Shown: positions 52,996 through 62,553, counted from the first letter of the stretch. The stretch: 64,000 bases of DNA from Leclercia adecarboxylata (GCF_006874705.1 NZ_CP035382.1:372001-436000), one strand, 5' to 3'. The notes: generated from the letters alone by a model not told the origin. Translations and numbers: made by a program.

Positions 52996-53678
52996 AGGTC
53001 AGCCCTCTTCACACCCACGGAGTAGCGACGCTCGAGCAGCAGCAGCACACCATTGGAGACGGTGGTAAACACCAGATAAATGACCCCGCACACGATGGCG
53101 AAGTAGAACGGTTCCCAGGTGCTTTTGCCCGCCAGCTGCGTGGCTTTCACCACATCTTCCAGTCCCAATAACGAGACCAGCGCCGTCGCTTTGAGGATAA
53201 CCTGCCAGTTGTTGCCGATGCCCGGCAGCGCAAAGCGCATCATGGCCGGAAACATAATACGGCGGAATGTTTGAGAGGAGGTAAAACCGAATGCCGTGGC
53301 CGCTTCGATATGCCCTTTCGGCACCGCGAGATAGGCTCCGCGGAAGGTTTCAGTAAAGTAGGCACCGTAGATAAAGCCCAGGGTAATGATACCGGCCACC
53401 ATAGGATCGATATCAATCTGCGCCATACCGATGGCATCCGTGACGCCATTCAGCGCGATTTGCAGACCGTAGAAAATCAGCAACATCAGCACCAGGTCAG
53501 GCACACCACGGATCAGGGTGGTATAGCCTTCAAACAGCAGAACCATCGCCCGATTGGTCGACAGCTTCGCGCCCGCGCCCGCCAGGCCTATCAACACCGC
53601 CAGCACCACCGAACTGAGAGCCAGTTCAAGGGTGACGAGTGCGCCTTGTAAAATTACGCCAGAAAATCCGTACAGCAT
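52992..53678 (-). CDS. hisQ: Histidine/Lys-Arg-Orn ABC permease HisQ
   Basis: A 228-residue permease with about five helices and the EAA loop HIEAATAFGFTSSQTFRRIMFP at about 122. It pairs with HisM. An 88-base gap with a strong hairpin separates it from hisJ. Confidence 0.97.
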   Translation of the reverse strand: MLYGFSGVILQGALVTLELALSSVVLAVLIGLAGAGAKLSTNRAMVLLFEGYTTLIRGVPDLVLMLLIFYGLQIALNGVTDAIGMAQIDIDPMVAGIITLGFIYGAYFTETFRGAYLAVPKGHIEAATAFGFTSSQTFRRIMFPAMMRFALPGIGNNWQVILKATALVSLLGLEDVVKATQLAGKSTWEPFYFAIVCGVIYLVFTTVSNGVLLLLERRYSVGVKRADL

Positions 53679-53722
53679 ACCGCCTGCCCTGTCGTGTCGT
53701 GAGTGGTGACGCCGTGTCTTTT

Positions 53723-53743
53723 CCCCTCCCGTAGCGGGAGGGG
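53723..53743. repeat. Intercistronic hairpin between hisJ and hisQ
   Basis: CCCCTCCCG (53723-53731) pairs with CGGGAGGGG (53735-53743) over TAG. No T run follows on the minus strand, so it is more likely an mRNA-protecting structure that keeps the binding-protein message abundant relative to hisQMP. In Salmonella a REP sequence lies at this point. Confidence 0.65.
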
Positions 53744-53766
53744 CCGCACGTTATTCAGTGGGGTAT

Positions 53767-54549
53767 TCAGCCACCGTAGACATCAAAGTCGAAGTATTTC
53801 TTCGCCATTTTTTCGTAAGTACCGTCCGCGCGCATCTCGGCAAAGGCTTTGTTCAGCGCTTCGCGCAGTTCGTTGTCCTCTTTACGCAGCCCCATACCGG
53901 TGCCCACGCCGAAGAGTTTCTCGTCCTTAATGGACGGACCGCCGAACTTGTAATCTTTACCTACCGGTTGCTTCAGGAAGCCTTCGCTGGCTGCGACTTC
54001 GTCCTGGAAAGCGGCATCGATACGGCCTGCGGTCAGGTCAGCGTAGATATTCTCCTGGCCCTGATAAGAGACGATTTCGATCCCCTTCGGTGCCCAGTGC
54101 TCGTTACCGAAGGTCTCCTGGGTGGTGCCCTGCAGCACGCCTACGCGTTTGCCTTTCAGTGACTCCAGGGTCGGCTGGATATCAGAGGATTTTGCTACCA
54201 CCAGACGGGAATCCGCTGCATAAAGTTTGTCAGTGAAGGCAATCTCCTGCTGGCGTTTTTCGGTGATAGAGAGTGAAGACATAATAGCGTCGATTTTTTT
54301 CGCTTTCAGCGAAGGGATCAGCGCATCCAGAGGGTTTTCAACGAAGGTACACTCTGTTTTGATACGTTTGCACAGTTCTTTTGCCAAATCGATATCAAAT
54401 CCTACCAGTTCGCCCTGTGCATTCTTCGATTCGAAGGGGGCATAAGTCGGGTCAGTACCAATACGTACTTTTTGCGGAATTGCTGCGAATGCCGCAGTAG
54501 CGCTGGAAAATGCCAGAGCCAGGGAAAGTGACAACACCAGTTTTTTCAT
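53767..54549 (-). CDS. hisJ: Histidine-binding periplasmic protein
   Basis: A 260-residue periplasmic binding protein, 22-residue signal peptide [22 protein letters not shown] then [20 protein letters not shown]. It delivers histidine (and arginine) to HisQMP. Ligand-contact motifs include [16 protein letters not shown] and the [21 protein letters not shown] hinge. The start MKKL (54549) gives a proper signal peptide; four codons upstream are less likely. It is closely similar to ArgT upstream, from an old gene duplication. Confidence 0.95.
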   Translation of the reverse strand: MKKLVLSLSLALAFSSATAAFAAIPQKVRIGTDPTYAPFESKNAQGELVGFDIDLAKELCKRIKTECTFVENPLDALIPSLKAKKIDAIMSSLSITEKRQQEIAFTDKLYAADSRLVVAKSSDIQPTLESLKGKRVGVLQGTTQETFGNEHWAPKGIEIVSYQGQENIYADLTAGRIDAAFQDEVAASEGFLKQPVGKDYKFGGPSIKDEKLFGVGTGMGLRKEDNELREALNKAFAEMRADGTYEKMAKKYFDFDVYGG

Positions 54550-54600
54550 ATCTATCCTCAACAGACTGTCTTCTTACGGGATTTTAACGCCGACGGGGGT

Positions 54601-54616
54601 TGCCTTTAATGTGCCA
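54601..54616 (-). promoter_or_regulatory. Possible sigma-54 promoter of hisJ
   Basis: On the minus strand TGGCACATTAAAGGCA has the GG and GC pairs at the correct ten-base spacing, but the -12 element is poor (AGGCA rather than TTGCA). It would start about 40 bases before the hisJ ATG. It is weak evidence by itself; a sigma-70 promoter is the usual view for hisJ in Salmonella. Confidence 0.3.
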
Positions 54617-54746
54617 TTAATCGCCGCGGCAAGGCAAAAGATTATGCCCGGCTGACGCGAAAAAGTGCATTATCAGTGCTTAACTATTCACTTTATAACC
54701 AACGCGGCGCAGGATTTGCACCATCGTGGTTCGCAAAGGCAATCAA

Positions 54747-54776
54747 CGCACCATAACGGTGAACCATTATGGTGCG
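54747..54776 (-). terminator. Hairpin after argT
   Basis: CGCACCATAA (54747-54756) is mirrored by TTATGGTGCG (54767-54776) with a ten-base loop, just beyond the argT stop. No T run follows, so it may be a weak terminator or a processing/stability hairpin between argT and hisJ. Confidence 0.5.
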
Positions 54777-54791
54777 CACCGTCAGTTAGAG

Positions 54792-55574
54792 TTAGTCGCC
54801 GTAGACATTGAAGTCGAAATATTTCTTCGCCAGTTTGTCGTAGGTGCCGTCTTTACGCAGTTCGGTAAAGGCTTTATCAAAGGCCGCTTTCAGCTCGGCG
54901 TCGTCCTTGCGCAGGCCAATCCCGGTACCGTCGCCAAAGTATTTTTTGTCTTTAACCGACGGGCCCGCAAAGGCAAACTCTTTCCCTGCCGGCTGTTTCA
55001 GGAAGCCTTCGCTTGCCGCAACTTCATCCTGGAAAGCTGCATCCAGGCGCCCTGCCGCCAGATCGGAATAGATCAGATCCTGGTTCTGGTAAGCCACGAC
55101 ATCGACGCCCTTCTCGCGCCAGTTGGCATTGGCAAAGCCTTCCTGCGTGGAGCCCTGCAGGACGCCAACGTGTTTGCCTTTCAGCGAATCAATAGTGGGC
55201 TGGACAGGCGAGCCCTTCGCCGCAATCAGGCGCGAGTCTGCTGCGTACAGCTTCTCAGAGAAGGCGATCTCCTGCTGGCGTTTCTCAGTGATGGAGAGTG
55301 AAGAGATAATCGCATCGATTTTCTTGGCTTTCAGCGATGGGATCAGCGCATCAAAGTCGCTGCCCACCCAGGTGCATTTCACGGACATGCGTTTGCACAT
55401 CTCATTCCCCAGGTCGATATCAAACCCGACAAAATCGCCCTTCGCATCTTTCGATGAGAATGGCGCATAGGTCGCGTCAGTACCGATACGTACGGTCTGT
55501 GGGAGCGCTGCATAGCTGCTTGCCGCTGCGCTTAATCCCACCAGCAAAGACAGAGCCAGAACCGTCTTCTTCAT
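54792..55574 (-). CDS. argT: Lysine/arginine/ornithine-binding periplasmic protein
   Basis: A 260-residue periplasmic binding protein with signal peptide [22 protein letters not shown], then [20 protein letters not shown]. It feeds Lys, Arg and Orn to HisQMP. Four Cys-free regions aside, [16 protein letters not shown] and [20 protein letters not shown] match HisJ. It stands upstream of hisJ as in E. coli and Salmonella. A sigma-54 promoter in front fits nitrogen control. Confidence 0.96.
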   Translation of the reverse strand: MKKTVLALSLLVGLSAAASSYAALPQTVRIGTDATYAPFSSKDAKGDFVGFDIDLGNEMCKRMSVKCTWVGSDFDALIPSLKAKKIDAIISSLSITEKRQQEIAFSEKLYAADSRLIAAKGSPVQPTIDSLKGKHVGVLQGSTQEGFANANWREKGVDVVAYQNQDLIYSDLAAGRLDAAFQDEVAASEGFLKQPAGKEFAFAGPSVKDKKYFGDGTGIGLRKDDAELKAAFDKAFTELRKDGTYDKLAKKYFDFNVYGD

Positions 55575-55643
55575 ACATTACCCTCAAGTGTCGTGATTTT
55601 ATTTTGTAATAGATGATGTTGTGTGTTGTTGCAGGCGATCCCT

Positions 55644-55659
55644 TGCAGGTCTTGTGCCA
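55644..55659 (-). promoter_or_regulatory. Sigma-54 promoter of argT
   Basis: On the minus strand TGGCACAAGACCTGCA matches the -24/-12 consensus TGGCAC-N5-TTGCA except for one base, with GG and GC ten bases apart. The start would fall near 55634, about 60 bases before the argT ATG. In Salmonella argT is under nitrogen control through sigma-54 and NtrC. An inverted repeat TTGCG/CGCAA (55662-55676) lies just upstream. Confidence 0.8.
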
Positions 55660-55815
55660 GATTGCGTGTGGCGCAAAATTACGGCGTTAAATATGTTAAC
55701 GAAAGGTTGCAAGATTGCCTTAATGGTGAAAGATAGCAGGTCTGCCAAACGAACCGCAGTGGGAAGAATGGAAAAAAGGAATTAAATGTTGAGGATATGA
55801 TCGCGGTTGCAGAAT

Positions 55816-55832
55816 TGCCCTGAAACAGGGCA
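55816..55832. repeat. Hairpin between ubiX and argT
   Basis: TGCCCTG (55816-55822) pairs with CAGGGCA (55826-55832) over AAA. It lies about 40 bases after the ubiX stop. Only a weak T tract follows on the minus strand, so it may mark the end of the purF-ubiX transcript but not efficiently. Confidence 0.45.
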
Positions 55833-55871
55833 CGTTGCGCTGACCTGCTCCAGGGCAGGACACCTTTCCCG

Positions 55872-56441
55872 TCAGACGCCCTGCCAGCGGGCGAAGAGAT
55901 CGTCCGGCAGTTCAATGTCGAACTGGTCAATAACCCGGTTTACGGTTTGATTGATGACGTCGTCCAGGCTTTGCGGACGGTGGTAAAACGCCGGGACCGG
56001 CGGCATGATCACCGCGCCCAGCTCAGCAGCCTGAGTCATCAGCCGCAGGTGACCCAGATGAAGCGGAGTTTCGCGCACGCAGAGCACCAGCGGGCGGCGC
56101 TCTTTTAACACCACGTCGGCGGCGCGGGTCACCAGGGTATCGGTATAGCTGTTAACAATGCCGGAGAGGGTTTTAATGGAACAGGGCAGGATCACCATAC
56201 CCGAAGTCTTAAACGACCCGGAGGAGATGCTGGCGGCGATATCGCGGGCATCATGCACCACGTCGGCCAGGGCCTGAACGTCGCGCAGGGAGTAATCAGT
56301 TTCGAGAGAGAGAGTCTGACGCGCGGCCTGGCTCATCACCAGATGGGTTTCAACGTCAGCGACGTCGCGTAATACCTGCAGCAAACGGACACCGTAAATC
56401 GCGCCGCTGGCCCCTGAGATCCCTACTATCAATCGTTTCAT
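55872..56441 (-). CDS. ubiX: Flavin prenyltransferase UbiX
   Basis: A 189-residue flavoprotein of the Rossmann-like HFCD fold that prenylates FMN to make the cofactor for the UbiD decarboxylase of ubiquinone synthesis. It has GISGASGAIYG at the N-terminus, SSGSFKTSGMVILPCSIKTLSGI and the LCVRETPLHLGHLRLM phosphate region. The start MKRLIVG (56441) agrees with the family; 19 upstream codons are excluded. It is downstream of purF in the same direction. Confidence 0.96.
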   Translation of the reverse strand: MKRLIVGISGASGAIYGVRLLQVLRDVADVETHLVMSQAARQTLSLETDYSLRDVQALADVVHDARDIAASISSGSFKTSGMVILPCSIKTLSGIVNSYTDTLVTRAADVVLKERRPLVLCVRETPLHLGHLRLMTQAAELGAVIMPPVPAFYHRPQSLDDVINQTVNRVIDQFDIELPDDLFARWQGV

Positions 56442-56498
56442 GATTATCGCCCTTGCTGTAACAGGGCAGACTGTGCAGGATTTTGGCGGGAGTTGCAA

Positions 56499-56518
56499 GC
56501 GAGGGCAGACGCCCTCGC
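56499..56518. repeat. Hairpin between purF and ubiX
   Basis: GCGAGGGC (56499-56506) pairs with GCCCTCGC (56511-56518) over AGAC. Without a T run on the minus strand it is likely an intercistronic structure or weak terminator. Confidence 0.5.
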
Positions 56519-56530
56519 CTGTGATAAGGA

Positions 56531-58048
56531 TTAACCTTCGTTGTGCATCTCTAAGCTTTCGAGATCGTTCGCCATTTGCACGGCTTTCGCATCGTCGTTA
56601 CGCAGAGAGTCGAGGTAGTCCAGATACTTCTGGTCCACATCTTTGGTGACGTAGATACCGTTGAACACCGAGCACTCGAACTGCTGGATATCCGGGTTCT
56701 CTGCGCGCACCGCGTCGATCAGATCGTTCAGATCCTGGAAAATCAGGCCATCGGCGCCGATGATCTGGCGGATCTCATCCACTTCACGACCGTGAGCGAT
56801 CAGCTCGTTGGCGGTCGGCATGTCGATACCGTAGACGTTCGGGAAGCGAATTTCCGGTGCCGCAGAGGCCAGATAAACCTTCTTCGCACCCGCTTCACGG
56901 GCCATCTCGATAATCTGCTCAGAGGTGGTGCCACGCACGATGGAGTCATCCACCAGCAGCACGTTCTTATCGCGGAACTCAGCGCGGTTGGCGTTCAGCT
57001 TGCGGCGCACCGATTTACGGCGCAGCTGCTGGCCTGGCATGATAAAGGTGCGGCCAACATAGCGGTTCTTCACGAAGCCCTGGCGATAGGGTTTACCCAG
57101 GATGCGCGCCATCTCCAGCGCGATATCGCAGGAGGTTTCCGGGATCGGGATGACCACATCGATATCCAGATCTTCCCACTCGCGGGCAATCTTCTCGCCG
57201 AGCTTGGTGCCCATATTCACACGGGCGCTGTAGACGGAGATCTTGTCGATGAAGGAGTCCGGACGGGCAAAGTAGACGTACTCGAACAGGCACGGGTTGC
57301 TGACCGGGTTTTCCGCACACTGACGGGTAAACAGCTGGCCTTTTTCGGTGATGTAAACCGCTTCGCCCGGAGCAACGTCACGCAGGAACTCAAAGCCCAG
57401 GGTGTCCAGGGCCACGCTTTCGGAGGCCACCATATATTCGGTGCGGCCATCGCCAATATCGCGTTTACCCAGCACCAGCGGGCGAATCCCGTTCGGATCG
57501 CGGAACGCGACCATACCGTGGCCGATAATCATCGCGACGCAGGCATAGGCCCCACGAATCAGACGGTTAGTGGCCGCCACGGCAGCAAAAATGTTGTCAG
57601 CTTCCAGCGGATAGTGACGGAAGTTATCCAGTTCGCTGGCAAAGATGTTAAGCAGAATTTCAGAGTCAGAAGTGGTGTTAATGTGGCGACGCTTCTCTTC
57701 AAACAGCTTTTTACGTAACTCGTGGGCGTTGGTCAGGTTGCCGTTGTGGGCAAGCGTGATGCCATACGGGGAGTTAACGTAGAAAGGCTGCGCTTCAGAG
57801 GCGCTGGAACTGCCTGCGGTAGGGTAACGAACGTGACCAATACCCATGTTACCCTGCAGACGCTGCATATGGCGGGCTTCAAACACATCGTTTACCAGGC
57901 CGTTAGCCTTACGTAAACGGAAGCAGTTGTGTGCATCAATGGTGATGATACCCGCAGCATCCTGCCCACGGTGCTGAAGCACCGATAATGCGTCATAAAT
58001 AGACTGGTTTACCGGCATGAAACCGGCGATACCGACAATACCGCACAT
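56531..58048 (-). CDS. purF: Amidophosphoribosyltransferase
   Basis: A 505-residue enzyme that makes 5-phosphoribosylamine from PRPP and glutamine, the first step of purine synthesis. The N-terminal Ntn glutaminase domain has Cys2 of MCGIVGI, exposed after Met removal. The C-terminal phosphoribosyltransferase domain has the PRPP loop [17 protein letters not shown] (about 360-377). It follows cvpA by 33 bases and shares its PurR-controlled promoter. Confidence 0.98.
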   Translation of the reverse strand: MCGIVGIAGFMPVNQSIYDALSVLQHRGQDAAGIITIDAHNCFRLRKANGLVNDVFEARHMQRLQGNMGIGHVRYPTAGSSSASEAQPFYVNSPYGITLAHNGNLTNAHELRKKLFEEKRRHINTTSDSEILLNIFASELDNFRHYPLEADNIFAAVAATNRLIRGAYACVAMIIGHGMVAFRDPNGIRPLVLGKRDIGDGRTEYMVASESVALDTLGFEFLRDVAPGEAVYITEKGQLFTRQCAENPVSNPCLFEYVYFARPDSFIDKISVYSARVNMGTKLGEKIAREWEDLDIDVVIPIPETSCDIALEMARILGKPYRQGFVKNRYVGRTFIMPGQQLRRKSVRRKLNANRAEFRDKNVLLVDDSIVRGTTSEQIIEMAREAGAKKVYLASAAPEIRFPNVYGIDMPTANELIAHGREVDEIRQIIGADGLIFQDLNDLIDAVRAENPDIQQFECSVFNGIYVTKDVDQKYLDYLDSLRNDDAKAVQMANDLESLEMHNEG

Positions 58049-58081
58049 TCGTCATTTCCTCGTTAAGCCACATCTCAGGGT

Positions 58082-58570
58082 TTATGCCCTGGGCAAAAAA
58101 CTCGACGAGCTTTGCAGATAGTCAAAGAACCATCTGATGATGAAGCTGAACTGCGGGATCAGCTGCGATTTCTGCCAGTCTTCACTTTTTGAGAACCCGG
58201 TAAAGGTATCAAGGAAGAACAGTATCGCGGCGACAATCAACACCCCGCGCAATGCACCGAAGCAGATCCCAAGCACCCTGTCCGTTCCCGACAAACCGGT
58301 TTTCTCAACCAGCTGGCCTATCACGTAGTTAACAATGGCGCCGACAATCAGCGTCGCGATAAACAGCACCGCGATGGCGATTCCGTTTCGAACCAGTTCA
58401 TCTTCAAAGCCCGTGAACCAGACAGACAGGTAAGTGTAGTAATGACTGGCAACAAAGAAGGCACAGCCCCAGGTTACCAGCGATAACGCTTCACGAACAA
58501 AGCCACGGATCAGGCTAACCAGACAGGAAAAACCTATCACCGCAATGATGGCGTAATCAATCCAGACCAT
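58082..58570 (-). CDS. cvpA: CvpA family membrane protein
   Basis: A 162-residue inner-membrane protein with four hydrophobic helices. In E. coli it is required for colicin V production and is linked to envelope homeostasis. The start MVWIDYA (58570) is the E. coli start. The frame is open 41 codons upstream through the PurR operator, which argues against that longer form. It is the first gene of the cvpA-purF unit. Confidence 0.95.
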   Translation of the reverse strand: MVWIDYAIIAVIGFSCLVSLIRGFVREALSLVTWGCAFFVASHYYTYLSVWFTGFEDELVRNGIAIAVLFIATLIVGAIVNYVIGQLVEKTGLSGTDRVLGICFGALRGVLIVAAILFFLDTFTGFSKSEDWQKSQLIPQFSFIIRWFFDYLQSSSSFLPRA

Positions 58571-58626
58571 ATACGTCCCACGATTAAACGCCCTGTCATC
58601 CAGTTCGGGGCGAATTCTAACAGAAA

Positions 58627-58642
58627 AAGAAAACGTTTGCGT
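58627..58642 (-). promoter_or_regulatory. PurR operator of cvpA-purF
   Basis: On the minus strand ACGCAAACGTTTTCTT matches the PurR consensus ACGCAAACGTTTGCGT at all but three or so positions, with an intact CAAACG/CGTTT core. It lies about 57-72 bases before the cvpA start, as in E. coli. Confidence 0.88.
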
Positions 58643-58665
58643 AGGGATTTCCTTCCCGCGCGTAA

Positions 58666-58697
58666 ATAAAAAAGGCGCTGAAAAAATAATCAACGCC
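58666..58697 (-). terminator. Terminator of dedD
   Basis: On the minus strand GGCGTTG (58697-58691) pairs with CAGCGCC (58680-58674), including one G-U, followed by six T. It lies after dedD and before the PurR operator, so accD-folC-dedD and cvpA-purF are at least partly separate transcripts. Confidence 0.75.
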
Positions 58698-58790
58698 CCA
58701 GGCCGTTACGTCTCTTCGGACGCCTGCCTCGCCCTCCCCCGGCCCTCTCCTTTCAGGAAAAACGTCGGTAGGAGGAGAATAATACGTACA

Positions 58791-59492
58791 TTAATTCACG
58801 CTGTAGTTCATCACCACGCCGCTCAGGCCGGAGAGTTGATTCAGCTCCCCAAGCGACCCCTTCAGCTTATCTTTTGATGCATCCGGGCCCACGAGAATAC
58901 GGGTGATTTTACCCTGTACCGGCGTCGAAGGCGAAGTGTAAACGCGATACCCCGCGCCACGGAGTTTGGCCACCACTTCGTTGACCTTATCGGCATTTTT
59001 CAACGCACCAAGCTGCACAACGTAGGCTTTACCGGTCGGGGCCGGCTTCTCTTCTGCAGCCGGTTTAGCCGGCGGGGTTTCCGTAGCCGCCGCCAGCTGC
59101 TGGCTGGTGTTGTCGCGCTGCGGTTTCGGCTGCGGTTTCTCAACCGGTTTCGGTTTTTGCACCGGTTTCGGCGCATACTGCTCGACCGGGGCTGGATCCA
59201 GCTCGTTGTTATTTCCGGCCGCCAGACGCGACGGATCTAAAGATGGCGCCGCGGCATCGCCAGCCCGCACTTCTTCAGCCGCCCCTTCAGGCGGTTGAGC
59301 AGGTAATGCCTGGGTCGCAGCCGGCAGCATGTCCGGCTCATCCCGGTCGCCGGGTTTAGGCACCAGCGGGATCGCCGCAAACTCATCCTGATAATGTTTT
59401 TTCTGTCCATCAAGCAGCCCGGGGAGAATAATCACCCCCAGCGCCACCAGCACAATGGTGCCTGCTAAACGGTTCTGAAACTTACTTGCCAC
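58791..59492 (-). CDS. dedD: SPOR-domain cell-division protein DedD
   Basis: A 233-residue protein with one N-terminal membrane segment (about 9-27), a Pro/Lys/Gln-rich flexible periplasmic linker (about 40-150) and a C-terminal SPOR domain (about 155-230) that binds denuded septal peptidoglycan. It acts in constriction with FtsN and FtsBLQ. The start is taken as GTG at 59492 (VASKFQNRL), which has GGGGAG before it and overlaps folC by 11 bases. The ATG five codons upstream is the alternative. The linker is longer than in E. coli. Confidence 0.92.
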   Translation of the reverse strand: MASKFQNRLAGTIVLVALGVIILPGLLDGQKKHYQDEFAAIPLVPKPGDRDEPDMLPAATQALPAQPPEGAAEEVRAGDAAAPSLDPSRLAAGNNNELDPAPVEQYAPKPVQKPKPVEKPQPKPQRDNTSQQLAAATETPPAKPAAEEKPAPTGKAYVVQLGALKNADKVNEVVAKLRGAGYRVYTSPSTPVQGKITRILVGPDASKDKLKGSLGELNQLSGLSGVVMNYSVN

Positions 59493-60750
59493 CGGTTCTC
59501 CCCGCATCCATTACGTCCATGACATGTGCCACCGTGTGGAAGGATCCACACACCAGCACGGTATCTTCTGGTCTGGCGTCCGCCATCGCCTCGCGCCATG
59601 CCTGCTCCACGCTGGCAAAGGTCTGGCCCTGGCCGAGGTGTTCCATCAGCTGTTCAGCCGTTGCCCCGCGCGGGCCTTCCAGAGGTGCACAATACCAGCT
59701 ATCGACCACAGTCTCCATGCAGGCCAGCGTGCCGCCGATATCTTTATCATGAAGCATACCGATTACCGCCAGCACGCGCCCGGTTTTTGGCAATGATTTG
59801 AGACGTCCGGCGAGGTAAGCCGCGGCATGAGGGTTATGCGCCACATCCAGAATCAGACGCGGTGATTCGCTGACAATCTGGAAACGCCCGGCGAGGATCG
59901 CCTGCTGAATGCCGTCACGAATGGCCTGCTCGTCTACGGCCAGACCACTGGCGCGCAGGGCGGCCAGTGCCGTCGCCGCGTTCGGCTGCGGCACCTGCGG
60001 CAGCGGCAGGTTGTCCAGCGCGCCTTTGGCATCTTCAAAGCGCCAGCCGCTCTGTGTCACGCTGTAGCGCCAGTCGACATCGCGACGCTGCAACAGCGCC
60101 CCTTTCTCCTGCGCCACGTCAGCGATGGTGTGCGGCATCTCCGGCTCACCGACAATCGCCGGTTTACCCGCGCGGAAAATACCGGCTTTTTCACGGCCGA
60201 TGCTTTCGCGATCGGGCCCCAGCCAGTCGGTATGATCCAGCGCGATGCTGGTCACCACGGCGACATCCGGATCCACAATGTTGGTGGCGTCCAGACGCCC
60301 GCCTAAGCCGACTTCAAGGATCACCACGTCCAGCTGCGCCTGCCTGAACAACCACAGCGCCGACAGGGTGCCATATTCGAAATAGGTCAGCGAAATGTCG
60401 CCGCGCGCGGCTTCGATCTCTGCGAACGAGGCAGTATGTGCTGATTCGGCTAACTCTGCGTTCTGCACCCGCACGCGCTCGGTGTAGCGCACCAGATGCG
60501 GCGAGCTGTAGACACCCACCTTGTAGCCCGCCGCCATCAGCATGGACTCCAGCGTGCGGCAAGTGGTGCCTTTGCCGTTAGTACCCGCCACGGTGAAGAC
60601 AAAGGGGGCCGGTTTCAGAACGTCAAGGCGCGCCGCGACCTGGCTGACGCGCTCAAGCCCCATGTCGATGGCTTTACTGTGCAGGCTTTCCAGATAAGAA
60701 AGCCACGCGGCCAGAGGCGACGTGGCTTGGGGAAGAGTGATATTTTCCAT
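59482..60750 (-). CDS. folC: Dihydrofolate synthase / folylpolyglutamate synthase
   Basis: A 422-residue Mur-ligase-family enzyme that adds glutamate to dihydropteroate and then to tetrahydrofolates. The P-loop is VAGTNGKGTTCRTLE (about 55-69), with LGGRLDATNI and SIALDHTDWLG further on, and the C-terminal domain is complete. It follows accD and overlaps dedD. Confidence 0.96.
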   Translation of the reverse strand: MENITLPQATSPLAAWLSYLESLHSKAIDMGLERVSQVAARLDVLKPAPFVFTVAGTNGKGTTCRTLESMLMAAGYKVGVYSSPHLVRYTERVRVQNAELAESAHTASFAEIEAARGDISLTYFEYGTLSALWLFRQAQLDVVILEVGLGGRLDATNIVDPDVAVVTSIALDHTDWLGPDRESIGREKAGIFRAGKPAIVGEPEMPHTIADVAQEKGALLQRRDVDWRYSVTQSGWRFEDAKGALDNLPLPQVPQPNAATALAALRASGLAVDEQAIRDGIQQAILAGRFQIVSESPRLILDVAHNPHAAAYLAGRLKSLPKTGRVLAVIGMLHDKDIGGTLACMETVVDSWYCAPLEGPRGATAEQLMEHLGQGQTFASVEQAWREAMADARPEDTVLVCGSFHTVAHVMDVMDAGRTGGK

Positions 60751-60781
60751 GTTGCGCGCTTTTCAGTTACGGTTAGAAAGC

Positions 60782-60812
60782 AAAAGGGCAGCGCCATTGG
60801 CCCTGCCCTTTT
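60782..60812 (-). terminator. Probable terminator or attenuator after accD
   Basis: AAAAGGGCAG (60782-60791) pairs with CTGCCCTTTT (60803-60812). On the minus strand it is followed by GCTTTC. It sits in the 68-base accD-folC gap, so it may reduce read-through into folC rather than block it. Confidence 0.55.
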
Positions 60813-60818
60813 CAGTTA

Positions 60819-61724
60819 TCAGGCCTCGGGTTCCTGATCCGGTACTACCACGCCTTCGCGCGGTTCATCCGGGCTCGGCGACGGCAGGTTCATCAGCTTC
60901 GCCAGGATGCTTGCCAGCTTCAGGCGCATCTCCGGACGGCGAACGATCATGTCGATAGCGCCTTTCTCAATAAGGAACTCACTGCGCTGGAAGCCCGGCG
61001 GCAGTTTCTCACGTACCGTTTGTTCGATAACGCGCGGGCCGGCAAAGCCGATCAGCGCTTTCGGTTCAGCGATGTTCAGATCGCCCAGCATCGCGAAGCT
61101 CGCCGATACGCCGCCCATGGTTGGGTCGGTCAGTACGGAGATGTACGGCAGACCGCGCTCCTGCATTTTCGCCAGCGCTGCGGAGGTTTTTGCCATCTGC
61201 ATCAGCGACATCAGCGCTTCCTGCATACGGGCACCGCCGGAGGCAGAGAAGCAGATCAGCGGACAGTTGTCTTCCAGCGCCTGCTCAACCGCACGCACAA
61301 AGCGCGCACCAACCACGGAACCCATTGAGCCGCCCATAAAGGAGAACTCAAATGCCGCTGCGACAACCGGCATCTCGTGCAGGGTGCCTTTCATCACCAC
61401 CAGGGCGTCTTTCTCGCCGGTCTCTTTCTGCGCAGAGGCCAGACGGTCTTTGTATTTCTTGGAGTCGCGGAACTTCAGCACATCTTTCGGCTCAAGCTCG
61501 CTGCCCAGTTCAACCAGAGAACCTTCATCCAGCAGGCTATGCAGGCGGTTACGCGCCGACATACGCATGTGGTGATCGCACTTCGGACAAACTTCCAGAT
61601 TACGCTCCAGCTCGGCGCGGTACAGGACCTGGCCACAGCTGTCACATTTGGTCCATACCCCTTCAGGAATACTCGCTTTGCGGGTTGGGGTGATATTACT
61701 TTTAATTCGTTCAATCCAGCTCAT
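60819..61724 (-). CDS. accD: Acetyl-CoA carboxylase carboxyltransferase subunit beta
   Basis: A 301-residue subunit that with AccA transfers the carboxyl from biotin to acetyl-CoA to make malonyl-CoA. The N-terminal zinc ribbon has Cys27, Cys30, Cys46 and Cys49, which also binds mRNA in E. coli. The crotonase-like core has [14 protein letters not shown] and [16 protein letters not shown]. The start MSWIER (61724) follows the family; 24 upstream codons are not part of it. Confidence 0.97.
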   Translation of the reverse strand: MSWIERIKSNITPTRKASIPEGVWTKCDSCGQVLYRAELERNLEVCPKCDHHMRMSARNRLHSLLDEGSLVELGSELEPKDVLKFRDSKKYKDRLASAQKETGEKDALVVMKGTLHEMPVVAAAFEFSFMGGSMGSVVGARFVRAVEQALEDNCPLICFSASGGARMQEALMSLMQMAKTSAALAKMQERGLPYISVLTDPTMGGVSASFAMLGDLNIAEPKALIGFAGPRVIEQTVREKLPPGFQRSEFLIEKGAIDMIVRRPEMRLKLASILAKLMNLPSPSPDEPREGVVVPDQEPEA

Positions 61725-61866
61725 TGATAACCTTTCTGCCTGAACCAGGTTTGCTGCAAGGGGCGCATAATGCCATTTTTGCCCCCGACAGACCATGAAT
61801 GTTGCACATTAAAACATAACAGCCCGAAACTTTGGATAAAAAAGTGGTCGAACCGCAGTCGTGCTT

Positions 61867-62526
61867 TTATTTTGCTTGTTTTGCCGCCGCGCGCCGGTGA
61901 CGAATAATTTCGATCACGCCCGGCAGGATGGAGACCACAATAATCCCTACGATCAGTAGCTTGAGATTTTCCTGAATCATAGGAATGGTACCGAAGAAAT
62001 ATCCCGCGTAGGTAAAGCTGAGCACCCATAACAGCGCGCCCGTCACGTTATAGAGTGCGAAATGACGGTACGACATGTGTCCCATTCCCGCAACAAAGGG
62101 GGCAAAGGTTCTGACGATCGGCACGAAACGCGCGAGAATAATGGTTTTACCGCCGTGTTTCTCATAAAACGCATGGGTTTTATCGAGATAGCTGCGACGG
62201 AAAATCTTCGAGTCCGGATTACTGAATAACCGCTCGCCAAACAGCCGCCCTATAGTGTAGTTCACCGCATCGCCAAGGATCGCGGCGATGAGCATCAGAA
62301 CCACCATCAGGTGAACGTTGATGTCGTTGGTTTCCAGGGAGGCCAGCGCCCCCGCCACGAACAGCAGCGAATCGCCCGGTAAGAACGGGGTCACCACCAG
62401 TCCGGTTTCACAAAACAGGATCAGGAACAGAATGGCATACACCCAGACGCCATAATCAGCGACCAGCTCTGCCAGGTGAACATCAATATGCAGAATGAAA
62501 TCAATCAGAAAGCGAATAAAATCCAT
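61867..62526 (-). CDS. dedA: DedA-family membrane protein
   Basis: A 219-residue inner-membrane protein of the DedA/SNARE-associated family, with family motifs [19 protein letters not shown] (about 39-57) and the [19 protein letters not shown] segment with the critical Arg residues. The family acts in envelope lipid-carrier recycling and membrane potential. It is between accD and truA, as in E. coli. Confidence 0.95.
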   Translation of the reverse strand: MDFIRFLIDFILHIDVHLAELVADYGVWVYAILFLILFCETGLVVTPFLPGDSLLFVAGALASLETNDINVHLMVVLMLIAAILGDAVNYTIGRLFGERLFSNPDSKIFRRSYLDKTHAFYEKHGGKTIILARFVPIVRTFAPFVAGMGHMSYRHFALYNVTGALLWVLSFTYAGYFFGTIPMIQENLKLLIVGIIVVSILPGVIEIIRHRRAAAKQAK

Positions 62527-62553
62527 ATTGTCTAAACCTTTATTGCACGGCTA

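Noticed and set aside
56576..57718. Plus-strand open frame of about 380 codons opposite purF
   Set aside because: Antisense shadow of a conserved gene; the composition is not protein-like.
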